This document shows, piece by piece, positions 46,588 through 53,938 of a stretch of DNA of 64,000 nt. The stretch comes from Pedobacter glucosidilyticus. GTDB lineage: Bacteria > Bacteroidota > Bacteroidia > Sphingobacteriales > Sphingobacteriaceae. Position 1 is the first letter of the stretch; each line of letters begins with the position of its first letter. The stretch lies in NCBI RefSeq assembly GCF_002483235.1, contig NZ_DLHN01000038.1:1-64000 (forward strand). The letters are read 5' to 3'. Under the pieces are notes generated by a model. That model made no database searches and was not told where the DNA came from. It saw only the letters and a list, made by a program, of their open reading frames with translations. A program made the position numbers and the translations under genes.

Positions 46588-48174
46588 ATGTTAGAAAAAG
46601 AAATCAATAAAAGAAGAACCTTCGGAATTATCAGTCACCCCGATGCCGGTAAAACTACACTAACAGAAAAACTCCTTTTATTTGGAGGTGCTATACAAAA
46701 GGCAGGAACTGTAAAACGTAACAAAGCCGAAAAAACCGCTACCTCCGATTTTATGGAGATAGAAAAGCAACGTGGTATTTCGGTGGCTACTTCCGTGATG
46801 GGGTTTGAATACAAAGATATTAAAATCAACATCTTAGATACCCCAGGTCACAAAGATTTCGCTGAAGATACTTATCGTACCTTAACAGCGGTCGACTCGG
46901 TAATCCTAGTGGTAGACTGTGTTAAAGGGGTTGAGGAGCAGACACGTAAATTGATGCAGGTTTGCAGAATGAGGCATACACCTGTTATCATTTTCATCAA
47001 CAAAATGGATAGAGAGGGTAAAGACCCTTTTGATTTGCTGGAAGAATTAGAAAAAGAGCTGAATATCTCTACAAGACCATTAAGCTGGCCAATTGGAATC
47101 GGACATACTTTTAAAGGAGTTTATCAACTTCACAAAAAATCTTTAAACCTTTATAGCCCTAATAAAAAGGAAATTGCAGACGATGTTATCGCCATAAACG
47201 ATTTAAACCAGCCAGAATTAGACCAAATGTTGGGGCAAAATGCTGCAAATAAATTAAGGGAAGAAGCAGAGTTAATTGAAGAAGTAGCAGAACCATTTGA
47301 TTTAGGCTTATACCGTTCGGGCTATTTAGCTCCTGTTTTCTTTGGTAGTGCAATCAATAATTTTGGTGTACAGGAGCTCTTAGATACTTTTATTGAAATT
47401 GCCCCTACGCCACAAGGACGCGAAGCTAACCTAAGGTCAATAACGCCTACGGAAACTAAGTTTACAGGTTTTGTATTTAAAATACATGCCAACTTAGATC
47501 CCAACCACCGCGATAGGATAGCATTTTGCAGAATTACCTCGGGCACTTTCTTAAGAAATACTTTTTATTACCATACCCGATTAGATAAGAAATTAAAATT
47601 TGCCTCTCCAACCAGTTTCATGGCAGATAATAAAAGTTTAGTAGAAGAAGCTTATCCCGGAGATGTTATAGGTTTATACGATGCCGGAAACTTTAAAATT
47701 GGAGATACGCTTACAGAAGGAGAAAAGCTGCAATTTTTGGGGATACCTAGTTTTTCGCCAGAAATATTTAGAGAATTGGAAAATACCGACCCTATGAAGA
47801 CGAAACAGTTAGAAAAGGGTATTAACCAGTTGAGTGATGAAGGAGTAGCACAATTGTTTACCGTAAATCCTGGAAACAGAAAAATTATTGGTACTGTAGG
47901 AGAGTTACAGTTTGAGGTGATTCAATTTAGATTGAAACAAGAATACGGAGCTTCGTGTATTTTCAGACCCTTAAATTTTTCTAAATCAAGTTGGGTGTCT
48001 GCAACTACACCGGCAGCTATGCAACAGTTCTTAAAAGCCCAAGCCTCTCGTATAGGTTACGATAAAGAAAGCAGACCCGTTTTCTTTTCTTCCTCACAAT
48101 GGGATTTAGAATATACAGCAAAACAGTTTCCAGAGATAAGTTTTCATGATACATCTGAATGGGATAGATTATAA
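46588..48174 (+). CDS. prfC: Peptide chain release factor 3
   Basis: This translational GTPase of 528 residues recycles RF1/RF2 from the ribosome. G1 (SHPDAGKTTLTE), G2/G3 (QRGISVATSV, DTPGHKDF) and G4 (FINKMDREGKDP) are intact, followed by domains II and III (LQFEVIQFRLKQEYG). Length equals the E. coli protein. The start is set by the family N terminus MLEKEINKRRTFGIISHPD and the promoter position. Confidence 0.96.
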   Translation: MLEKEINKRRTFGIISHPDAGKTTLTEKLLLFGGAIQKAGTVKRNKAEKTATSDFMEIEKQRGISVATSVMGFEYKDIKINILDTPGHKDFAEDTYRTLTAVDSVILVVDCVKGVEEQTRKLMQVCRMRHTPVIIFINKMDREGKDPFDLLEELEKELNISTRPLSWPIGIGHTFKGVYQLHKKSLNLYSPNKKEIADDVIAINDLNQPELDQMLGQNAANKLREEAELIEEVAEPFDLGLYRSGYLAPVFFGSAINNFGVQELLDTFIEIAPTPQGREANLRSITPTETKFTGFVFKIHANLDPNHRDRIAFCRITSGTFLRNTFYYHTRLDKKLKFASPTSFMADNKSLVEEAYPGDVIGLYDAGNFKIGDTLTEGEKLQFLGIPSFSPEIFRELENTDPMKTKQLEKGINQLSDEGVAQLFTVNPGNRKIIGTVGELQFEVIQFRLKQEYGASCIFRPLNFSKSSWVSATTPAAMQQFLKAQASRIGYDKESRPVFFSSSQWDLEYTAKQFPEISFHDTSEWDRL

Positions 48175-48220
48175 ATGGCAGAATATGCTCCTGAAATAGC
48201 ATAAAAAATAAGAGATTGTT

Positions 48221-48301
48221 AAATCACCATTTTTTGTCAGGCTGAGGCCCCTGTCTATTAGCTAGCCAGGGGTGCCTGGGTTTTTTCTGAGTATATCAGA
48301 G
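48221..48301. repeat. REP-like dispersed repeat, copy B, with a different hairpin core
   Basis: The flanks match copy A (34572-34667), but the core is another hairpin: AGGCCCCTG (48245-48253) with CAGGGGTGCCT (48267-48277, one bulged T). It lies between the convergent prfC and dehydrogenase genes and may double as a terminator. Confidence 0.65.
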
Positions 48302-48359
48302 TACAGTAAACCTCGCTCAATTTGATATACAATGTTTTTCAAAAACGCCTGTTTGTATT

Positions 48360-49376
48360 TTAATCCAAATCTACTACAGCTTTAATAACGCCATTTTCTG
48401 GATTTAGCCAGGTATGAAATTGATCTTTAACCTCATCAAACTTTACACGGTGTGTAATATAAGTTGTAGGGTCAACTTCATTGTTTTCCATAGCTTTTAT
48501 CACATGTTCAAAATCCTCACGGGTGGCATTCCTACTACTCATTAAAGTAGCCTCTCTTTTATGAAACTCTGGATGATTAAAGCTGATATCTCCTTTTTGT
48601 AAGCCTATCAAAACAAATCTTGCTCCATGCGCCATATATTGGAAAGCATTGTTGATAGCCTTTAAGTTCCCGGTAGCGTCAATAACTACGGTTGGCATAT
48701 CTCCCTGTGTAATAGTTTTTAGTTCTTCGTTAACATCTGCTTGCAAAGCATGAATAGTATAGTCAACTTTTAAGCGCTCTTTACAAAAAGCAAGTCGGTT
48801 TTCATTAATATCTAAAGCAATTACTTTTGCCCCGGCTATTCGAGCAAACTCCATCGTACCTAAACCAATAGGTCCGGCACCAATTACCAAAACAAATTCG
48901 CCAGGTGTAACTTGTGCTCTTCTTACGCCATGTGCACCAATAGCCAAAGGTTCTACCAACGCCAAAGCATCAAAACTTAATTGATTGCCATGCAATAAGG
49001 CATAAGAGGGTACCGATACATATTCTGCCATACCACCATCAATATGAACACCAAAAACTTGTATAGCGGCACAACAATTAGGCTTCTGATTTCTACAAGC
49101 CACACATTTGCCACAGTTAAAATAAGGGATGAAACTTACCGACTCTCCAACTTTAAAATCAGGTGCACCATCCACGGCTATAAGTTCGCCAGCCAGCTCA
49201 TGACCCAATATCCTAGGGTAGCTAAAGAAAGGTTGCGTACCTTCAAAAGCATGTAAATCTGTACCACAAATGCCTATTCTTTTTATCTTAATAATGGCTT
49301 TTCCTTTTTCTAAAACAGGTTCTGCGGCTGTTTTATAAACAAATTTCCCCGGTTCCTGGCATGCTAATACTTTCAT
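48360..49376 (-). CDS. Zinc-dependent medium-chain alcohol dehydrogenase
   Basis: This 338-residue dehydrogenase has catalytic zinc ligands Cys37, His59 and Glu60 (GICGTD, GHELAGE), structural zinc cysteines in CGKCVACRNQKPNC (88-101), and a Rossmann motif GAGPIGLG. As the last gene of a fucose-type operon it may oxidise a deoxy-keto-aldonate or sugar intermediate, for example 2-keto-3-deoxy-L-fuconate; this role is inferred. It starts 12 bases after the lactonase gene. Confidence 0.87.
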   Translation of the reverse strand: MKVLACQEPGKFVYKTAAEPVLEKGKAIIKIKRIGICGTDLHAFEGTQPFFSYPRILGHELAGELIAVDGAPDFKVGESVSFIPYFNCGKCVACRNQKPNCCAAIQVFGVHIDGGMAEYVSVPSYALLHGNQLSFDALALVEPLAIGAHGVRRAQVTPGEFVLVIGAGPIGLGTMEFARIAGAKVIALDINENRLAFCKERLKVDYTIHALQADVNEELKTITQGDMPTVVIDATGNLKAINNAFQYMAHGARFVLIGLQKGDISFNHPEFHKREATLMSSRNATREDFEHVIKAMENNEVDPTTYITHRVKFDEVKDQFHTWLNPENGVIKAVVDLD

Positions 49377-49388
49377 TAATAATTTCTG

Positions 49389-50216
49389 TTATATGTTATA
49401 AAATTGGGCAGCATTTTCTCCCATCACCTTGCTTTGCTCTGTGCTGGATAAAGATTGTATGTAAGTTTTAAAAATATCTAAAACCTGCTTATAATCAGCA
49501 GCAACGCGGCAAACCGGCCAATCGCTACCATACATCAGCCTATCTGTACCAAAGGCGTTAAAAACAATATCCAGATAAGGCTCAAAATCTTCTTGTTTCC
49601 AATGCTTCCAATCGGCTTCTGTAACCATACCCGATACTTTGCAGGATACATTTTCATACTGAGCTAGTTTTTTGATAGCTTTTTCCCAGTCCGTAATTTT
49701 TTGATGTTTAATATCCGGTTTAGCGATATGGTCTAATACGAAAGGCTGATTTGGAAAAGCCTCAACCAAAGTGCTGGAGAAGTTAATTTGGTCTTCAAAA
49801 ATCAGGATATCATAAGTAAAACCAAATTGCTGAAGCTTAGAAATGCCATTCATGAACGATTTTTTTAACATCAATGCTCTATCTTGTTCGCCTTGTAAAA
49901 CATGGCGGAAACCTTTCATAATTGGAAACTGCTGGTAATAAGCCAAACGTTCTTCTATATTGTCAGCTTGTAAATCAACCCAACCTACTACACCTTTGAT
50001 GAAATCATTTTTAGAAGCGTTAGCGAGCTGGAAATCATTTTCTTCTTCTGATTGATGAGCTTGTACCGTAATACAACCATCTAAACCGTTTTCTTTTAAA
50101 ATAGGATGTAAATCTTCAGGTAAATGATTTTGCCTGATGATAGACATATCATCAGAAATCCAATCGTATTTTATAGGGTCGTAAACCCAGAAATGTTGAT
50201 GTGCATCTATTTTCAT
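49389..50216 (-). CDS. Amidohydrolase-2 family lactonase (probable L-fuconolactonase)
   Basis: This 275-residue TIM-barrel hydrolase of COG3618 begins with the metal-ligand motif KIDAHQHFW (His6, His8) and ends with the conserved MYGSDWPVC block (catalytic Asp). Characterised relatives hydrolyse L-fuconolactone and similar sugar lactones, which fits the neighbouring aldo/keto reductase and permease. It lies 20 bases downstream of the reductase gene. Confidence 0.87.
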   Translation of the reverse strand: MKIDAHQHFWVYDPIKYDWISDDMSIIRQNHLPEDLHPILKENGLDGCITVQAHQSEEENDFQLANASKNDFIKGVVGWVDLQADNIEERLAYYQQFPIMKGFRHVLQGEQDRALMLKKSFMNGISKLQQFGFTYDILIFEDQINFSSTLVEAFPNQPFVLDHIAKPDIKHQKITDWEKAIKKLAQYENVSCKVSGMVTEADWKHWKQEDFEPYLDIVFNAFGTDRLMYGSDWPVCRVAADYKQVLDIFKTYIQSLSSTEQSKVMGENAAQFYNI

Positions 50217-50236
50217 AATTGTACTAAATGCTTAAG

Positions 50237-51253
50237 TTAAGGTTTAAAGGTGATTAAATTTTCTTCTTCAAGTTTTTGCCAAAAAGCGTCACAAATGTAA
50301 TCATTTGCCATGGCTATATTACCTTCAACACGCTTAGGATTACTGGTATTAAGTGCTATACTTTTTACACCGGGTGCCAATAAACCAAACTGTACACAAG
50401 CACTTGCGGGTTTAACATCAAAGTTGGCACAGATTTTATAAAACTGATCTCTCCATTTAAATAACTCTTGATATTGAGGCTTATCTCTACTTACAGGAAC
50501 GTAATTGTAAAAATCTCCACCTGTTAAAAAGCCAGCATTAAATACTGCCGAATTGATGATGCTTACACCTTTTTGGCTTAAAGCGGTCATAAAATCTAGT
50601 AACTCTTTCGGGTGACTATAAACTGTCATGCTGTTAGCTATCATCACCCAGTCAAAATCTAAATCGGCGCTAAGCTCTTTAATAATCTTCCAATCTTTAG
50701 CACCTATACCAATAGCTTTAACTTTACCCTGGCTTTTCAAATCAAACAAGGCTTTGTAAGCATCCAAAATGTTTTGATACCTTTTTAAACGGTCTTCTGC
50801 CGAGCTTGCTGAAATTAAATACTCATCTGGGTCATGTACAGAGACCATCTGCGGGATATAAGCCCCCAATAGCTGGTTGCCTTGCTCAAAGCACTCTAAA
50901 ATACCATCGTAGCTTATTTTTTGTACCGCATCGTTTTTAAGGTTTTTCCAAACATAAGGCTCAAAAGTAGGTTCAGCAGTTTTAAGCTCAGTACGTAGCC
51001 AACCCAGTTTATTGCTAATCATCACTTCTTCTGGTTTAACGTTTAGTTTCTTCAGGCAATTGCCTAGAGCTTCTAAAGCCAATCCAGCACCATATTTACC
51101 GGCACTATCAAACACCACGGGCTTATCAGAATGTAGAAAGCATTGTTTAACAATTTCTAGTTTGGTATCATCATCTAAAGCCGTAAATAAATTACCCAGG
51201 CTGCTGGTTCCAAAAATTACTTTTGGTATTTGAAGTCCTTTGCTACTATCCAT
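50237..51253 (-). CDS. Aldo/keto reductase (probable L-fucose/D-threo-aldose dehydrogenase)
   Basis: This 338-residue AKR has the N-terminal IPKVIFGTSSLGN strand, catalytic Asp and Tyr in VVFDSAGKYG, Lys in MISNKLGW, and HDPDEYL and IGIGAKDWK segments. Relatives oxidise L-fucose, L-galactose or D-arabinose at C1 to the lactone, the substrate of the next gene's product. It sits 6 bases after the permease gene. Confidence 0.87.
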   Translation of the reverse strand: MDSSKGLQIPKVIFGTSSLGNLFTALDDDTKLEIVKQCFLHSDKPVVFDSAGKYGAGLALEALGNCLKKLNVKPEEVMISNKLGWLRTELKTAEPTFEPYVWKNLKNDAVQKISYDGILECFEQGNQLLGAYIPQMVSVHDPDEYLISASSAEDRLKRYQNILDAYKALFDLKSQGKVKAIGIGAKDWKIIKELSADLDFDWVMIANSMTVYSHPKELLDFMTALSQKGVSIINSAVFNAGFLTGGDFYNYVPVSRDKPQYQELFKWRDQFYKICANFDVKPASACVQFGLLAPGVKSIALNTSNPKRVEGNIAMANDYICDAFWQKLEEENLITFKP

Positions 51254-51259
51254 AAAAAA

Positions 51260-52510
51260 TTAATGAGCTGCTGTAAGTTTTAAGTTTTCTATCTTGATGT
51301 TTTTAATGGCAAAATATAAAACCATGAATAAGCAAATAGCAGGTACAATATAAGCTATTTGTATATTGCTGATGTCTGATACTGCACCCATAATCACCGG
51401 GAAAACTGCACCACCTACAATAGACATAATCACCAATGATGAACCGTCTTTTGTTTTACTTCCTAAGCCTCTTACGCTTAAAGCAAAAATGGTAGGGAAC
51501 ATAATAGAAAGGAAGAATTGTACCGCTGTAAGTGCATAAATAGTAAACATACCCGATGTAAATACCGCTACCAATAAAAGTAAAATAACAATAATGGTAT
51601 AAGCAGCCAATAATTTTGGTGGAGCAATAAACCTCATAAAGAACGTACCAGCAAACCTGCCAATCATAAAGCCTAATAAAGCACCAGATAAATAATAAGC
51701 TGCCGATACTTCATTGATACCTACAACATAACCACAAAAACGTATAAAAAAGCTACTGATACAAACTTGTGCACCAACATAGAAGAATTGAGCCAGAACG
51801 CCTTGTATTAGGTTTTTTTCTTTCAAGATAGAACCCTTGCTTTCTAAAGAATCATCTTCTTTTATTTCTGGCAAATGGGTTCTCCACAAAAATATAGCTA
51901 CCAGCAATACCACTATCCCAATTACAATAAAGGGCAACTGTACAGATGCTGCTTCCTGTTGTAAAAAGCTATCTATTTCAGCAGGAGACAATCCACTTTG
52001 CGTATCGGTATTAAATTCTTTTCCTGATAGGATGAAACGCCCACCTATAGCCGGAGCTAAAAAAGCTGCTAAGCCATTAAAAGATTGCGCAAAGTTTAGT
52101 CGCTGTGTGCCTGTGGCAGGGTCGCCCAAGACTGTCATATACGGGTTGGCCGCAGTTTCTAAAAAGGTTAAGCCACTAGCAATGATGAATAAAGCAGCTA
52201 AAAAGAATACAAAAGAACGTGTTTCTGCTGCCGGATAAAATAAGAATGCACCAATGGCAAACATCATTAATCCAAAAATGATACCGCCTTTATAACCAAA
52301 ACGCTTCATAAATTTACCTGCCGGTATGGCAAATAAAAAGTAAGCAATATAAGAAGCAGAGTCTATAAAGGCAGATTGTGTATCTGTTAGCTGACAAGCT
52401 TTTTTTAAGTGAGGGATAAGAATAGGGTTGAGGTTTAAAGCAAAACCCCATAAAAAGAATAGTGAGGTAATTAGGATTACCGCAAATAAAGGTTTGTTGT
52501 TTGATTTCAT
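51260..52510 (-). CDS. fucP: FucP-type MFS sugar:proton symporter
   Basis: This 416-residue inner-membrane permease with 12 predicted helices has the FucP-family start LFFLWGFALNLNPILIPHLK and the ANPYMTVLGDP-type segment (FLETAANPYMTV). It should import L-fucose or a related 6-deoxyhexose or galactose-type sugar. It is the first gene of the four-gene operon, with promoter and palindrome at 52540-52567. Confidence 0.88.
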   Translation of the reverse strand: MKSNNKPLFAVILITSLFFLWGFALNLNPILIPHLKKACQLTDTQSAFIDSASYIAYFLFAIPAGKFMKRFGYKGGIIFGLMMFAIGAFLFYPAAETRSFVFFLAALFIIASGLTFLETAANPYMTVLGDPATGTQRLNFAQSFNGLAAFLAPAIGGRFILSGKEFNTDTQSGLSPAEIDSFLQQEAASVQLPFIVIGIVVLLVAIFLWRTHLPEIKEDDSLESKGSILKEKNLIQGVLAQFFYVGAQVCISSFFIRFCGYVVGINEVSAAYYLSGALLGFMIGRFAGTFFMRFIAPPKLLAAYTIIVILLLLVAVFTSGMFTIYALTAVQFFLSIMFPTIFALSVRGLGSKTKDGSSLVIMSIVGGAVFPVIMGAVSDISNIQIAYIVPAICLFMVLYFAIKNIKIENLKLTAAH

Positions 52511-52539
52511 TTTTTTTAAAGCTTATAGTAGGTTAGCAA

Positions 52540-52567
52540 CAAATATAGGCTATAGGAAATCGATTTC
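52540..52567 (-). promoter_or_regulatory. Promoter and palindromic operator of the fucP operon
   Basis: An exact -7 box TATATTTG lies on the minus strand (plus 52540-52547). Eight bases upstream is the perfect 12-base palindrome GAAATCGATTTC (52556-52567) with a central CG as in LacI operators. It lies between fucP and the divergent lacI gene, so the latter's product probably binds here. It differs from the xylan operator. Confidence 0.6.
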
Positions 52568-52628
52568 TAAAATATTCTTTCATTTTTTTTAAACTGTTTT
52601 ATGTAGTTTTATGGCTATCGTTCCCATG

Positions 52629-53651
52629 GCCAAAAGAGAAAAGAGAATAACCATTTATGATTTAGCAAAATCATTAAACATTGCACCATCGTCTGTATCG
52701 AAGGCATTGAATAATTCGCATGCCATCAGTAGCAAAATAAAAAAGATGGTGGAGGATAAAGCTAAAGAGCTTAATTATGTGCATAATACCAATGCTGCTA
52801 ATTTAAGACGAGGTTTTACGCGTATTATTGGCGTTATCGTACCTAAAATAAATGAGTCTTTTTTTGCTAATATCATCGCCGGGATAGAAAAAGTTTGTGT
52901 GCAGCATCAGCATAGTTTAATTATTTGTCAAACAGAAGAATCACTAGAAAAAGAGGTGAATGCGGTACAAACTTTAATCAGACAAAATGTAGATTGCATC
53001 CTCATCTCTTTATCGCTAGAAACACAATCAACAGCACACCTAGAAGAAATCAAGAATAACCACATCCATTTCATACAGTTTGATAGAATATCGCCAGCCA
53101 TAGATAGCTATACTGTTGTAAATGATAATGAAGCAGCCTCTTATCAAGCAGTAGCGCATTTAGCCAAACAAGGTTACCAAAACATAGCTTATTTTGGTGG
53201 TCCTGCTCATTTAAATCTTTATCAGGAAAGAAAACAAGGGTATAAAAATGCACTCAAAGACTTCGGATTAACTTTTTACGAAGACTTTGTGAAGGATGAA
53301 ATTATTTCTACGGCAAGTGGTAAACAAGAAGCACTGCATTTACTCCAGACTAATGTAAAACCCGATGCTTTTTTATGCACTTCTGATTATGTTTCTTTAG
53401 GGGTACTAGAGGCTTTACAGCAATTAAATTTATCATCTCCGAAGGATGTTGGCATTATAGGTTTTGCAAACGAAATGTTTACACAACTTGTTCAGCCTTC
53501 TTTATCATCCGTAAACCAATTTAGTTATGAAATGGGCGAGCAAATTGCCGAGCTTTATTTTAGCGAAGTGATGAAACAAAAAGAGCATGAAGAGATAAAA
53601 ACTATTAAAGTAAAGACAGAAATTGTTCAACGAGCATCGTCAAGTAGATAA
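52629..53651 (+). CDS. LacI-family transcriptional regulator of the fucP operon
   Basis: This 340-residue regulator has an N-terminal helix-turn-helix (ITIYDLAKSLNIAPSSVSKA) and a sugar-binding sensor domain (GVIVPKINESF, ending PSLSSVNQFSYEMGE). It is divergent from fucP and shares a short regulatory gap with it. An ATG at 52611 extends the frame by six residues, but it overlaps a -7-like box (TAGTTTTA, 52604-52611), so I prefer 52629. It is a paralogue of the xylan-locus regulator with a different predicted operator. Confidence 0.9.
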   Translation, partial: AKREKRITIYDLAKSLNIAPSSVSKALNNSHAISSKIKKMVEDKAKELNYVHNTNAANLRRGFTRIIGVIVPKINESFFANIIAGIEKVCVQHQHSLIICQTEESLEKEVNAVQTLIRQNVDCILISLSLETQSTAHLEEIKNNHIHFIQFDRISPAIDSYTVVNDNEAASYQAVAHLAKQGYQNIAYFGGPAHLNLYQERKQGYKNALKDFGLTFYEDFVKDEIISTASGKQEALHLLQTNVKPDAFLCTSDYVSLGVLEALQQLNLSSPKDVGIIGFANEMFTQLVQPSLSSVNQFSYEMGEQIAELYFSEVMKQKEHEEIKTIKVKTEIVQRASSSR

Positions 53652-53938
53652 TACACAAAAGCCCATAAAAACGTTAAGCCCCAAACCGGGGAGGAATGGA
53701 GCTTAAACTAACCAATTATAAACCTAATTTTTATGATAGGACACTTTAAAATTCGTATAAACACTTACGTTCTTTACGATGGTGTAAAATTAACACTATC
53801 TTAGGTTGTAATCGTCATGGTATTGTCATGAGCATATAATGCTTTTGTTACATTATGGTGTTTTTACGGTTAAAAATAGGGTTTTTACATGCTAACATTT
53901 CTTTAAAATCCATACCTTAGCAAAACCTTTAGCGATAT

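Noticed and set aside
53652..53938. Gap after the second lacI gene, with GCCCC/GGGG-type stems near 53675-53710
   Set aside because: The pairing (GTTAAGCCCC with GGGG and GCTTAAAC) is suggestive but too imperfect and lacks a T-run; I see no gene, tRNA or known riboswitch there.
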